Part shown: piece after piece, positions 34,236 through 46,599 of the stretch | How the letters are laid out: each line of letters starts with the position of its first letter | Position numbering within the stretch: position 1 is the first letter of the stretch | Assembly: GCA_015680685.1 (NCBI GenBank) | Contig: MNCI01035354.1 | Coordinates: 773,751 to 837,750, forward strand | Direction of reading: 5' to 3' | DNA from: Gnetum montanum | Lineage: Eukaryota > Streptophyta > Gnetopsida > Gnetales > Gnetaceae | Length of the DNA stretch: 64,000 nucleotides | Translations under genes and position numbers: made by a program | The notes under the pieces: model-generated | Seen by the model: only the letters and a program-made list of their open reading frames with translations | The model's database searches: none | Told to the model about the DNA's origin: nothing

Positions 34236-34483
34236 CCCCCGTGTGCATCAACATCATTTTTAACTATTCACACAAGGGAAGTTGTTGCAATTTTCTTCCA
34301 TGAATTTTCAAGCTCATGCACCTACCATTTAAACATCAATATCTTTCTCATTAATGCTCCAATTCTCCTTCTGATCGAACCTGCTTAATCCTGGAGTGTT
34401 TAACTCAGTCATGGAGGAAGGGTACACTCCAAGTTGTGCATAGTTTTTTCAAAATTCATTGTTGCCCAAAGGATATCATAGGG

Positions 34484-34735
34484 GTAAGTGATCTTTAAAA
34501 ATGATAAGAACTTATGCCAAACCAATTTTATTCCTTCATCCAAACCATGGAAATTATTTTTGGAGTCACCTAATCAAATTGTACCTAACATTAAAAATTT
34601 TAGGGGAATTTTCTTGAAATTTTCTAACTCTAAATCACACTAAGCAAGAATTGAATTCATTAAAGGCAATGAGTAAGGTATAAATCAAATTTTATTAAAT
34701 GACCTTACTAATAATTGATCATAGTGAGATTACAG
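34484..34735 (+). other. Probable leader intron of ORF2, Elem-4
   Basis: Donor GTAAGT at 34484-34489, branch site TACTAAT at 34706-34712, acceptor ATTACAG ending at 34735, directly before the ORF2 ATG. Length 252 nt. Confidence 0.6.
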
Positions 34736-37537
34736 ATGACCCCTAAATAAGGAAAATAGGGAGGACCCTCTCAAGGTGCATCCAAACAGCCAAGGAGAGG
34801 TAGAGACCAAGGACCCCTTGTGGAACATGCAAAGTAGAAGGCACAATCATTTAGCATCCATCAAGAACTCCTTGTGATTGCATAATCTGGACATGCAGAA
34901 GGTGGAGAAGGCAAGGCACCTGAATAAGGACAACATCTCACGTTGTCTCCAGAATGTGTTCAGGTGATTCGAGAAAGGTCCACATCAGCTGCAGTGATCG
35001 TGTAACTTAATTTTGGACCCTTTACCAAATTTTCCCTTAAGTCAGTCAAAAATCAACTCAAAGGATCTCCACTATGGCCTATTTTCTCAAAGAGTGGCGA
35101 ATGGTATTTAGGGGAGATGTACCAATTTTGGCATGATAAGGAAGAAGGCATCACTACTGCTATTGATGGCATTTTAGTCAATTTCTCTGCTAAGGCTATT
35201 TTGGAAGTTTTGAATCTTCTGAATACAGGGCCTAAGGTTGCTTACCTATCTACTTGCTCTGATGTTGATGCATGGAAAATATGATTAAAAAGGGCATACA
35301 AAAAGGAAGATAAAACATATGGGAAACTCACCCTTGGAGAGAGAATCTATTTCAAAATTGGCACCTATCACCTCTTCCCAACAAAAGGATTAAACAAAAT
35401 TTCCACCTATGCAACTAGAGGAAGTGCAATCCTGATGAGCAAGGTTGATGCCAACCTACCCCATCTATATCTCATAGAAATATTAAGGCAGTTTGAAGAA
35501 CGTAAGACTGGGAAGTTTGCATTGCCTTTCCCCTGTCTAATCAGGAAGCTATGATAGCATGTTAGAATTCTAGGGTACACTAATGATGTCCCCAAAAAAG
35601 CTCAAAATGCCTCATATGCTAAATTACTAAAGCCACCAACACCAAGGAAAGATGTTGGTGAGACACTGGAGCCTGAGCAAGAGTAGACAATTGGGCCCAC
35701 TACACCTCAAAAAACTAGGCCTAGATAAATTCCAAACACAAGGCTTAGTCAACAACAGGAAGTAGGGCCCAACACATAACCCACAAACTAGTAAGACCAA
35801 CCGCCACTACCGTCGCAAGATTATCGACCGTCAATGAGCCATCTCAGGGCCATCACAGAAATGATCAGTTGAGGAAGTCGTGATGAGGCTAACCTCTTCA
35901 AGGTTATTGATGATGTCGTATAGTCCATGATCTCAATTGATCATGCATAGGGTGAGGTTTCTATACAAATAGAAGAAGGGGAATCACATTGGTTATAGCA
36001 GATCTCTGGAAATGCTGCATCTTTTCAAGGGTAATTAGAAACTGGTGAAGGCACCACAATAGGGGTTATGCAACACCAAGATGAAGTTGGAGTAGTAGAA
36101 GTGGTTGTAGACCACATCAAAGAAGCATTCAATGTTCTTGTTGTGCTACTAGTGGATCTCACATGAGCACGCAATGCTCAAGTCTTACCCAGTCCCTCAA
36201 TGATTCCTGTAGAACATGAGGATGTTTTGGATTGATTGCTACAAATAGGACAAGTGATGATGTCCTTGTTTGACATCCCTCAAGATTTCATAGCAACATA
36301 ATCAAACCTCATTTCTACAAAAGGAAAGTTGGTCATGGTGGATGTTAGGGCCAAACATGCTGGGGACGAGTTGAGAAGACTCCAAGAGAAGTTTCTTACC
36401 CAACAAGCTACACAGCGAGATCCATCCCAACTTATTCTAGCCAACCAACTAGAGTCATTTTGGATGAAGTAGTTGAATAAACTATTAGAAGAGAATAAAA
36501 GGATGGCAAGGAAAAAAGAGAAGGTTGATTGGGATGCTTCAAAATCACAAGCCCAAACGGATGCACATGCCAAAGCACTCAAGGCCTTACAAGAAGAAAA
36601 TAAACACCTTGTCGCTGAGAATCTCTAGTTGACCACAATCAAAAAGTAAAAGAGTGTTCTCAAGGAGAATTTCTAGTAAATGCGAGAATAATTAATAAGG
36701 ATCAATGAAGACATGAATTGCTTAGCCAGAGAAAATAGGATCCTCTCAATGGAGGAGGTATGTACGATCCATCAAAAGATAGCTATTGAAATAAGTGTGT
36801 GGCAGAATGAGGCTAAGCAACATGAGAAGCTGAAGGAACATTTCTAAGATTAGGTGGTGATGTATAAGGAGATAATTGAAAAAGAAATCCATATGGCCAA
36901 GACCCATATCAACACTCTCAGTGCTCAGAACACTAACTGGTGGGCCATACTGGATACTTACACCTTTGCCCACCAAGTAGAACTAAAGAGCCAAAACCTG
37001 CAGATTCAGGGTCTCACTAAGTACATGAAATTGTCAAACCTGTGGTATGCCAACTTAGCCATGTTGATAGCAGGATGCTCAAGGATAGAATTGGAGAAGT
37101 AGGTAGCAGCCACCTACGCCAAGTCTGACGCAAATTTTTTTGAACACAAAAAGACATTGTAGAAATTAGAGGTAGCAAATTTTGAGTTAGAGGTGGTCAA
37201 GGCCAACTACCAAGGGCAAAAAGATGTCATGGCCAATTTGGCTTGATGGCTCATGGATTACCAAGAATATAGAGACAAAGCTAGATTCTACGAGGAGGAA
37301 CGACGATTGTTCACAGCTTGGTATGTCAGAGCCAATCAGATGTTTTTGCAACTATCGTGCCCATGGAAGGTGCTGACTCCATCAAATATTAGAACATTAG
37401 CATAGATGACACATGATCCCTGAACTGAAGAAGAAAAGCTTTAGGTGCTTCTTCAGAGATATCAATTTCCAAAACCTAGAGCACAAGATAAGGGGAAGAG
37501 GCCCATGGAGGAGCCACCACCACTAGGAACCACATGA
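34736..37537 (+). pseudogene. ORF2 of Elem-4, full length (934 codons) with stops
   Basis: The only ORF2 here uninterrupted by insertions; start and final TGA are in the same frame. N-part 34990-35610: VQLNFGPFTKFSLKSVK-like, GEWYLGEMYQFWHDKEEG, ERIYFKIGTYHLFPTK, FALPFPCLIRKL, resembling from memory the plant 'Transposase_32' family. A Pro/Gln linker (35630-35830) leads to a central part (35840-36240) and a long Glu/Lys/Leu-rich coiled coil (36350-37320, for example EIHMAKTHINTLSAQNTNWW). C-terminus near LQRYQFPKPRAQDKGKRPME. Stops are mostly TAG/TAA/TGA at expected Gln, Trp or Arg. Function unknown; no transmembrane segment or signal peptide, so it is not an envelope protein. Confidence 0.75.
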
Positions 37538-37726
37538 GTTCCAACAATTTTATCTTTTGTATTCTGTGTTGATGTCCTAATTTTTTTTATCTAAATTCCA
37601 CACTATGACATGAAGTAATTCATAGTTAGTTAATAATCCCATATCTATCCACTATGTAATCAAATGAAATCATTTTCATTTTGATTGTTTGACTCAAGGA
37701 CAAGTTGTTATTCAGTCGTGGGGGTA
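37538..37726 (+). promoter_or_regulatory. 3' untranslated end and PPT of Elem-4
   Basis: CTCAAGGACAAGTTGTTATTC then AGTCGTGGGGGTA (37714-37726), abutting the 3' LTR. Confidence 0.75.
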
Positions 37727-38576
37727 TGATGAAATGCGATTTGCTAGGTCCCGATATCAAATACTTGATATTGGATATGCAATCTAACAACCTAGATAAT
37801 GATATCAAATACATGATATCGTGATTCCTGTGTTGGCCTATAAATATAGCACTTAGGCACACAGGAAAGGGGGAGTTGGCAAGTCTTTAGGATTAAGTCT
37901 TTTTGTGAGTTTTCAATTCTTTCCCAAGTGCATGCCCATAGTGTGATGTTTGTAATTATACAGAACCTTTGTTTGAGTGTGATGTACTTGGACACGCACA
38001 TAATTGACAGTAAAGATCGAGATTACTCCATCATTGCAACATTCACTTAGTTTTTAATTGTTTAATTTTTAATTATTATTTATTATTTTCATAGTTAATA
38101 TTTCTTTATCATCATTTACTATTCCTATTTTTAATGCGAAATGAATACATCTTAATCATGAATATTTAAATGTAACTACTTGGTAACCCAGTAGCATATC
38201 TAATAGTACTCATGTAGTGTGCACTTGGTAACCTCAGAAGTAGTACACGAGGTCCAAGATCCATGTGGATGATTAAGGATGGATGCTCATCACACTTAGG
38301 CTAGCTTAGATTTTATTGCCTATTGCCTATTGTCTACTCAAGTTATTTCTCATCGTCTTTAGGAAAAAGTATAGAATTAGAAATCGCATCATACACCTTA
38401 CTTTGGACTAAACCATATGTGCAAAGCAAATACTAGTCCAAGTGAGAAGACAACAAACTATGATCAACATGTAGCTATCTAGGTGCCATAACTAGTCCAT
38501 CTATGGAGTTCGACTGAATCATGTGTACATGCTCATATTTGTATATTTGAGTGTAGGGGTACCTTGCGAATCATCA
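37727..38576 (+). repeat. 3' LTR of Elem-4
   Basis: 850 bp, TGATGAAATG to AATCATCA; pairs with 29399-30246 (shared TGTTGGCCTATAAATATA and AGGAAAGGGGGAGTTGG). Confidence 0.92.
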
Positions 38577-38581
38577 AATGT

Positions 38582-39591
38582 GAGGAGCCTATGGAAAAGA
38601 AAATAAGGACTATAGTGAACTCACTATTGAGGAGAAAATTTATTTCAAGATTGGAACCTATTACATGTTTTCAACAAAAAGACTCAATAGGATCTCTACC
38701 TACGTAGCTAAAGGAAGTGTAATCTTGATGGGAAAATTCAATGCCAGCATTGTCCATTTGCTCTTCCTAGAGATCCAAAGAAGGTTTGAAAAAAAAGAAG
38801 ATAGGAAAACTCACATTGCCATGCCCTTGCCTAATTAGGAAGCTATGCAAACAAGTAGGGATCCTAAGCTACACAAAGGATGTTCCACAAAAAGCCTAGA
38901 GTGCATCCTACATGAAGATGTCAAAGCCAGTGCCACCCAAGAAGGATCAGTTGGAGAAGCTAGTAGGCATTAAGGGAATGTTAGGTTCTACACTTGCTAA
39001 TAAAGCTATAGCTACCAAACAATAGTAATAAGCAAGATCTAGTGGATTAATACCTACTAGTGATAAGCTTGAACAACAAGCTTCACCACCATCATATGAT
39101 TATTGACCTTCAATGAATCATCTATAGTAAATCGTAGAAACCATCACCTAAGGTGCAAGGGAGCATTCCACTTTCTACAAAGTAAGAGACAAATTTGTAA
39201 GATCTGTGATCTCCACAAGACCTGCCAGTGGATAGGTATCTTTGCAGGTAGGAGGAGAGGATGATTGAGCACAACAAATCTTAGGAAATACTACATCCTT
39301 TTAGGTGATGTTGGAAACTAGGGAAGACACCATAGTCATGGTCAAGCAACACTAGGATGTAGTAGGAGTAATAGAGATTATAACTGATCATATCAAAAAT
39401 ATTTTAATGTTCTTGTTATGCCACTGGTTGATATTTTTGGAGCTAGATATGCTCAAATGCTAGATGGAACATCAATGACCATAGGACAAAAGAAGAAAAG
39501 CTTCAAATGCTCTTGAATAGATATCAATTCCAGAAGCTTTGATGACAAGGGAAAGCAGCTGATCGAGGAGCCTCCACCACTAGGAACCTAA
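38582..39591 (+). pseudogene. ORF2 of Elem-3, C-terminal part
   Basis: Resumes after Elem-4 with sequence matching ERVYFKIGTYHLFPTK-type residues (38630-38690) and LPCPCLIRKLCKQVGILSYT near 38815-38875, then a Pro-rich linker. Around 39480 it jumps from the central part straight to EEKLQMLLNRYQF-like C-terminal sequence, so the coiled coil of about 370 codons seen in Elem-4 is deleted. Ends with TAA at 39589. Confidence 0.65.
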
Positions 39592-39799
39592 AGGCTACAT
39601 CAAGCTACTTCATTTTTTTTGTCTTGTTATTTCCAACTATGTCAATTTTGGTAAAATACCACTTAAACCATAATGTAGCATTCCTAGTCATGTATATAGT
39701 TAGTCATGTCAAGTTTAAGTCTACCTCCAAATTTTATAAGGGACTCTATCCTCATTCTATTTTAGCTCAAGGATGAGTTTCCAATCATTGATGGGGATA
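39592..39799 (+). promoter_or_regulatory. 3' untranslated end and PPT of Elem-3
   Basis: Noncoding; CTCAAGGATGAGTTTCCAATC then ATTGATGGGGATA (39787-39799) directly before the LTR. Confidence 0.65.
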
Positions 39800-40290
39800 T
39801 GATGAGTCCATTTTTTGGCAAGCATGATATCGTAGATATGATATCACATCTATGATATCATAGCCCAACCTACACCATCATTAATGCAATGTCTCAGGAG
39901 CTGTGCGACCATATAAATGCTGACACTTGGGCACACTAGCAATAACAATTTCATTACACCCTTAGTGAAACTCTTATAGTTTGTTTCTATAGTTAGCAAT
40001 AGAGTGAATGCCCACAATGTGGTATTTAGTAGTTATTTATTGTCTTTATTTGAGAAGATTGTACTTGCACACAATTCATGTTCAATAATAAAGATTGATA
40101 TTGTTTTTCATCATTGCAACATTCCCTTAGTTCTTTTGTTTTACTTAGCTTAATATTCCTATTTACATTATCTTAACTCTCTACATTTCCAAGTACTTAA
40201 AGTTAATTGGATTAGAACATGATAATAGTATTGGATTATATCTAAAATATATGTGCTGAATAAAGATAACCCTAGATAACCCTTATAGCA
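39800..40290 (+). repeat. 3' LTR of Elem-3 (incomplete)
   Basis: Starts TGATGAGTCC; GATATC palindromes GATATCGTAGATATGATATC near 39829 and CTATGATATCATAG near 39851; CATATAAATGC near 39921; AATAAAGATTGATATTG near 40087. Similarity to other LTRs fades near 40290; the expected end CACTCATCA was not found. Confidence 0.7.
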
Positions 40291-42094
40291 TGGCCTAGAT
40301 GCACTTTTGCATTTTTAATTTCATAATTTATAAATTTTCTTTTCATTTTCTTTTATATTTTCTCTATCATGTTGTCTATGCATAATGCTGAATATAATTT
40401 ATATTATATTTTTACTATGATATCTAAGAATGGAATAACACAAACATAAATTTTAATTATTTGATGATTACATGCTCAAGTGTAGTTCTATCCATGGTGA
40501 GAGGAGGATCTAGGATGATAAAATTATTTTGAAGAATAGAATTTTGTAGCTTACTTACATAATCAACAACCATAGACATATCACCTAATAGTTGTACCAA
40601 CTTCCTAGTCTACTTGTGAACCTTCTTCATGCAAATAATCCTAAGGAGTAAATAAAATAGAAGTAATTGAAAATCATTGATAATAGCCCCTAGATAGAAT
40701 CCTAAACCAAATAATTCTAGTTCAATATCCTAATGGTTATGTAAATAAATGCTAGAAAGTAAATAATTTTAAAAAAAATTAAATCTTTAATCTAATTATC
40801 TAGTTAAGATGTATAACCTTCACTAGTACCTCAATCACTTAAGAGAAAAAAGAGAAAAGTCAATTATTGTGACTAGGTAGAAAAAATAAATTACAATTCT
40901 AACCTAGTAGATTCTACAACAAATATTAAGAAGTTGACATTCAGGTACATGGGTTACTTCATCTCACACAAGTTAAAATCTAGAAATATAATTAACAACA
41001 TCTAAAAAACATAAAATCAACATTAAAGTAATTAAAGAAATATTGCATCCATCACCATGAAATCTCAATTATTAAACATTAGATACTTGAACCATGTTTC
41101 AATTTCAACATGTATAAATTTAGGTTGTATGGATATTAAATATATACATTACAATTTCTACTACTTATCCTATCATCACTAATCCTTGTAACACTTCATT
41201 CATGTCTTTTATATTTGGCATCAAGGATGATCATTAATAATTATTTTACACTTTCCTCTACATTCACAATTAGGCTCAAATAAAAAGTATTCTTAATTGT
41301 AGTTTTAAAGAATGACACTTCTTTATTTTAGGGTTTTCCATAAATCAACTAGGCCTTTTGTTTATGCTAGTTCTATCAATTCATATCATCATCACTGTTA
41401 GCAACAAAAAAAACCATATTATAATCAATCACATCAAATATGACAACTCAAGGCGATGGGAAGCATGCATACTACTTTTCATTTTTCATGAGATAAATGG
41501 ATCAAGCTATTTAAAGATTTGTTATTGTTTACTTTATGTGATAGATATGGTTTTTTTAATTTTAAACTTCTAAATTCAATTTCAAACTAGGTTTTCATGT
41601 TTTAATGTTACATATTTCTCCTTTGGTTTAAAACTATGGATTGGTTAATGTAACTCTTGGAAAATTTGGTTGCTAGAAAATCAAAAATTCTAGATGAAAC
41701 AACCTAACCTTAGATCCTAAGGGCCTTTGAGAAAGAGGATCCAAGGTACCATGGATGGTTTTGTTGATCACCCAAGGACTTATGAAGTGTTAATGGGGGT
41801 AAACAATTCAAATGAAAATTACAGATCTACTTTAAGAAAATGCACAAAAATGAATCTTAAATAAATTTGCATGAAAAAAGAAACTGTAGGGTGTATTGCA
41901 ATAATAAAATATTTAAAATAAAGAATTAAAATATGTGTAAGAATTATGTGCCTAAATGCATAGGGACTTGCTCAGATGAAGATTGAAGCCTATTGGAGTC
42001 AGCAGGTTATATTCTGCAATCACCTCTATGATTGAGTGCTTTTCAACTTCAATTGCCAAAACTTTTTAGTGGTTTTTAGCTTGGATCTACAATG
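40291..42094. other. AT-rich stretch without recognisable genes
   Basis: About 1.8 kb of A/T-rich sequence with stops in all frames. I see no LTR, gene or repeat structure that I can defend; it may be the decayed end of the Elem-3 LTR plus old intergenic DNA. Confidence 0.5.
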
Positions 42095-42311
42095 TTGGTG
42101 AATAGGGGATAAGTTTTTTGCATCATTGGTTTCCAAAAGGGCTAAGATTTGTGTAGCGTTGGTGCAAAAGAGGATAAGGTATGTGCTATGTTGGTGCAAG
42201 CGGAATAAGATTTTTGCACTATTGGTTGTCAAGGGGGTAAGGTATGCACTACATTGGTGACAAGGGGATAAGGTTTGTGAAATTTTGATTACTAAGGAAA
42301 CAAAGGGATTA
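42095..42311. repeat. Tandem repeat, about seven units of 31-33 bp
   Basis: Units begin TTGGT and contain GGGATAAGG(A/T)TTTGTGCA-like sequence: TTGGTGAATAGGGGATAAG, TTGGTGCAAAAGAGGATAAG, TTGGTTGTCAAGGGGGTAAG, TTGGTGACAAGGGGATAAG. Ends directly at the Elem-5 insertion. Open frames here are repeat artefacts. Confidence 0.75.
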
Positions 42312-42316
42312 GGTAT

Positions 42317-43206
42317 TGATGAGTTGCAACTGGACATGTCAACTAGGCCCCATTGACTAGGCCCTGTTGATGCATCGTTTCATGCATCAACTAGGTCCTG
42401 TCGACACAAGGTCTATTCTTGCCTATAAATACGCACTCACCAGTCCCATTTATGGCATTAGTCTATCATAGTGTAGTGAAGTTCTTGTAGTTTTTCCATT
42501 TGAAAGTTAGAATATTTTCTTGAATGCCCATAGCAAGAGTCATTGAGTGTATAGATCTTTATTTGAGCATTGTTGTACCTGAGCATAATAGTGTGTATGG
42601 CAATAAAGATGAACTTCTTGATAAACCTTGTAGCATTCTAGATAGTTTAGATATTTATTCATGCATTTAATGCTTTCAGTTATTTATTAATGTTTTTTTT
42701 TTTTGTAATTGAGCTAATTAAGCAAGATAAGCTAAATAAATTAAATACATAAGTATGAACACTTCAAGCATAACATGTATTTGCTTGGTAATCCCATCAA
42801 CATTATTGCTTGGTGCACCTAGTAGCGTAGTGCTTGGTAATCCAATAGTGGATATGTGGGTTTAGGATGTGTACAGAAAGTGGGACTGTATGCTTATGTT
42901 AGGACTAGTTAGGGATCAGTTAGTTAGTTAAAGAAAATTAATCATTAACTTACTTTATATTTCTCTCTTCAAGCACCAAAGAACATAAAATATAAAATGA
43001 TAGAAATCATATGCCTCGATTACACTTAACCATATCTTTTTACTTCACATGTGTAATTGGGAAGACAACGAAAGACTATTAGGACAAGTTCACTTTCTAA
43101 AAGACTAGTGCACCAGAAATGAGAGAGTCAACAGAATTCGACCAAATCGCACATGAGCATTCTATGATTCATATGGTTGGGCATAGGAGTACCTCACCAC
43201 TCATCA
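42317..43206 (+). repeat. 5' LTR of Elem-5, with a different U3 motif
   Basis: 890 bp, TGATGAG to CTCATCA. U3 has no GATATC array; instead GTCAACTAGGCC (42338-42349), TTGACTAGGCCC, the inverted pair TTGATGCAT (42367-42375) and ATGCATCAA (42382-42390) and CATCAACTAGGTCC. TATAAATA at 42424-42431; CAATAAAGATGAACTTC near 42600. Confidence 0.92.
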
Positions 43207-43207
43207 T

Positions 43208-43225
43208 TGGTGCCATTGCTAGGGA
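43208..43225 (+). promoter_or_regulatory. Primer binding site of Elem-5
   Basis: TGGTGCCATTGCTAGGGA, tRNA-Asp type, one base after the LTR. Confidence 0.8.
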
Positions 43226-43356
43226 CCCAATTTTTTGAAATGTGCACTATGTAGGTTTAGTGGATATCATTAATATCATTGGATGAACCTTAAGGTTGAT
43301 ATCATTCCCAAATAATATAACTACAAAAGCACAATGATACTTTATTTGTTTGCAAA

Positions 43357-45830
43357 ATGTCTTCTTCTCGTAGGTGCATTGATGTTAAACCACTGATCCC
43401 ACAATAGTACAAGGTGATATATAGTCATCTAGATGAGTATGTTCCTGATTTCACCTACATCCTACATCAAGATGAGCAATTGTGATGGCATGATATGAAA
43501 GGCAACATTGTATTGCNNNNNNNNNNNNNNTTGATTTGTACCTAGGATGCTACTTCAAATTTTGAAGAAGTTAAGCATCTCGAATCTTCAAGAGGAATAC
43601 ATTGTGAATGGTTATGACACTTGAGATTACCATCCAATTGAAATACAATGTAGGTGCGATCAACATTAGGAGAGGCATCTTGATGATGCAAAGGGAAAAT
43701 AGTTCACAAATCCCTTATTCCTACTAAACCAAGACAACAACAAGGACCTTGCCTTTGAGGGCTCTTAACATGAATATTCTCTACCCTTTGTTATTGGTGA
43801 TGAGGGTGTGACCTCGAATTTGCAATGTAAAATCCAAAATTTAGGTTCACGGAAATATGGCAGTCAAGGCAAGGGATCAAATAAGTATAAGATGATGTGA
43901 AAAATAATGAATGTGGCCATGATAACCAAGGGGAAATTGGTATATTTCATGGTAGAGGTAGTCCTCCTTCCTCTTTACCCTCTTCATTTACATCTACTTC
44001 TTCTTCCTCTTCTGATTATAAAAGATGTCGTAGAAGGAATAACTGTGATGGAGATGAGCATCAAGGAAATAATACTAATCACCATGCCCATAATAATTAA
44101 AGGGGTAATAGAGGACATCATCGACAACAACAAAATAATGATGATGATGATGAGCCCCTGTTGGTGCCTTGAAGTATGCTAAACATTATAGAGGTAGTTA
44201 AGATCCCAACTAGGCATGTGAAAGATAGTCAGATCAAGTGCTTAAACATCAAAAATATCCCAAGTTTTGAATGGGGGATATAACTCTAATCTACAAAAGC
44301 ATCTACAAGCCTTTCATGATGCCTGCACCTTACAAAACATCAAGAATGATTGGTACACACTCAAGCTTTTCCCTAGGACACTCATCAAGGAAGCAAAAGG
44401 CTTGTACTAGTCCTTGGAGCTAGAATTCATTTGCAAATGGAGTACCATGCTAGAACTATTTAATGACAAATATCAAACATACTCTAGAGTGTCTAACCTA
44501 AGAAGGAAAATCCAAGACTAAAAATAGGGTACACATGAGTCCTTGGATGCCACCATGAGTAGATATTATTCTTTCTTACATCGATGCCCTAACCATGGTT
44601 CCTCTCAGAGGGAACAAATCCACCATATCATTGATGGGCTTAGAGCAAAAACTAGAAGAGCACTTCAAGTTTATGTCCAAGGGAGATTGTCTAAACTAAG
44701 AGCTTATTAAATACAAAGGCTGATAGAATAGGTAGCCAAAGAAGAAGGTGAGTTGCAAAAAAAGGAAAAGTGTAGAATAATATAGTAGGGACTCTTCCAT
44801 AAGGAAAAGGGAGGTTCAATTTTGTGATGAGGAAGAGTCACTGCTCGACAAAGTCGTGAATAGGAAAATCTTGCTTATCCAAAAATTTATTTCTGACATT
44901 TTGGGAAAGGTTGATAAGTTATGGGACTTTTTGGATGAGAAATTACAAACCACTATGAAGATTGCTAAAGAATCCAAAGAGCACAATAGTGATTATAATT
45001 GCAAGAGGTGGAAAGAAGTTGAACGTGCCTACTAGAGAGGTAAGGGCAAAGTTGTCATAGTACAAGAAGTTATGGAGATAGACTCCAATGATGATGTTGG
45101 TTATGACATTCGTCAATACGAATGTCTTAAGGGATGTTGCCTTGTGGTGTCACACTTACAAGAGTCTAGGGTATATGTGTTGAATCCTCAACTAGCATGA
45201 AGGCAAGCACCTAGATGATTACCTTATCTTCAAGGAAATCCAAGGTAGTTCCACTAGCAACAACAAGCTTACTACCCAAGTAGAGTTCCACCAAAACCAT
45301 ATGAATAATACCAACAGTGGCATCAACCATAGTGGTGGGGAATGCCACCACCTAGGTAGCAATACCTTTATAAGCAACCAGATCCATACAGGTACTATGT
45401 TTAACATCCCATCTCTCCAAAAAGTTCTACAACCCATGCCTCATTTTAGCATCACTATTACCCTCTAGAGTATCATCGAATTCATTCACCATCTACTTAG
45501 GGGGAACACCCATACCCATACCACCCTCCACATGTATCTTCACACATCCCTCCACCCTCAACCTAGTTACCTCCATGTAGGGAAAAATTCCTCCATAGTC
45601 ACAACAATGAAATGCTACAAGGGCTATACATTTACAATTGGCTTTCCAACCAAGTGGTTTAAATAATTGGTCTAGGAAACAACCATTTTTCTAATCCAAT
45701 AGTCCTTCCAAACCTTCACAACCTAATGTGGCTAGTCACCCTATATCTCCAACACCCTCATCCTCTGCATCAAACACATTACTGTCCTTCAAACCAAACA
45801 CCACCTTGGATCCATACTATGCTGTTAACT
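43357..45830 (+). pseudogene. gag of Elem-5
   Basis: Likely start MSSSRRCIDVKPLIPQ (43357), early stop codon, gap of 14 N at 43517-43530. Ser-rich part SPPSSLPSSFTSTSSSSSDY near 43950 and His/Asn-rich HQGNNTNHHAHNN near 44060. Gag domain 44270-44720: AFHDACTLQNIKNDWYTLKL, FNDKYQTYSRVSNLRRKIQ, SRYYSFLHRCPNHG. The knuckle near 45100 has lost its first Cys residues (DIRQYECLKGCC). A Pro/Gln/His-rich tail (45200-45600) follows. Multiple stops and frame changes. Confidence 0.75.
43517..43530. other. Assembly gap (14 N)
   Basis: Short N run in the N-terminal part of Elem-5 gag. Confidence 0.99.
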
Positions 45831-46500
45831 CATGATGTTTCCAATTAGATCAAGGCTGGCAATCTTCCCACAAAATGATCTCACCTGGGAAGTCTTTTCA
45901 TTTACTGATAGATCGCTAGACATAAGCCATGTAAGGCTCTTCTTGATTCTGGTTTTGTTGTCAATCTCATCTTCCATGACATGTACAAAGCTTGGAATCT
46001 ACCACCTCTCAAGAAGAGAAACATCCATTGAGAATTAGTAGATTAGTCAATCATAATTCCCATGGAATTAGTAGAGAACAGTGTGACCATAGTTTTTGGG
46101 TGGTCCTATCCTACTAATTTTCTAGCGATTAAGGTTAAAAATTGTCAAGGCAACTTCCCCATCATTATGGGAATGACTTGGTTAAGCATAGTCAATGCAT
46201 GAGTGGGCATAAGGAACCTCTCCTTGGAAATCTCCAAGGAGAATGAATTTGGAAGGTTGGAGAAGAAGCATGTTGCATGTATTGTGTACAATGATAATGG
46301 GTGCAATTGCATGGAGAAAATCTAGTCCATTAAGAGTACAAGCATTAAAGCATGCAATCAATGTGCAAATGAAATAGATATCCAAAGGTGCCTATACAAA
46401 GTAGCCACAAAACAAGAGGGCACCCAATGGCTAACAGCTAACTTTGATAGTAGCACACTATGCATGGAACCTACTGAGAGCCTGACATGAGCTTATGTCA
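45831..46500 (+). pseudogene. Aspartic protease of Elem-5
   Basis: ALLDSGFVVNLIFHDMYKAW at about 45930 keeps the DSG catalytic motif; then ELVENSVTIVFGWSYPTNFL near 46070 and GNFPIIMGMTWLS near 46150. Interrupted by stops and a frame change before the active site. Confidence 0.75.
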
Positions 46501-46599
46501 AAGGCATGGATGAACTTAAGTAAGTTCATCACCAACTCTTTGATGATGATGATGATGCTACCTATGGGGGAGAGTTGAAAATCCCTAAAAATTTCAAAC

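Larger units (their letters stand above)
29399..38576 (+). mobile_element. Elem-4: complete non-autonomous gag+ORF2 LTR retrotransposon
   Basis: LTRs 29399-30246 and 37727-38576, PBS, gag, noncoding segment, internal promoter, leader intron, ORF2, PPT. Flanked by GATGT (29394-29398) and AATGT (38577-38581), a 5-bp duplication with one transition. Inserted in ORF2 of Elem-3. No protease, RT or integrase. More decayed than Elem-2 and Elem-7. Confidence 0.92.
7398..40290 (+). mobile_element. Elem-3: oldest, pol-bearing Ty3/gypsy element, heavily interrupted
   Basis: Pieces: 5' LTR 7398-7792 and 17341-17416, PBS 17418, gag-pol about 17.47-22.8 kb, noncoding segment and internal promoter to about 24.93 kb, ORF2 28833-29393 and 38582-39591, PPT, 3' LTR from 39800. 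It hosts Elem-2, an insertion of about 3.5 kb (24.93-28.48 kb) and Elem-4. It shows the strongest loss of CG dinucleotides: where younger copies have GATATCGCG, its internal promoter reads GATGTCACA or GATGTCATA. The right end of its 3' LTR could not be fixed, so the end coordinate is approximate. Confidence 0.8.

Noticed and set aside
34736-37537. ORF2 as a retroviral envelope gene
   Set aside because: Position fits env, but no signal peptide, transmembrane helix or Cys-rich ectodomain is visible; the sequence is hydrophilic and coiled-coil.
41358-41573. 71-codon frame in the AT-rich region
   Set aside because: No similarity I can recognise and no supporting signals; chance open frame.
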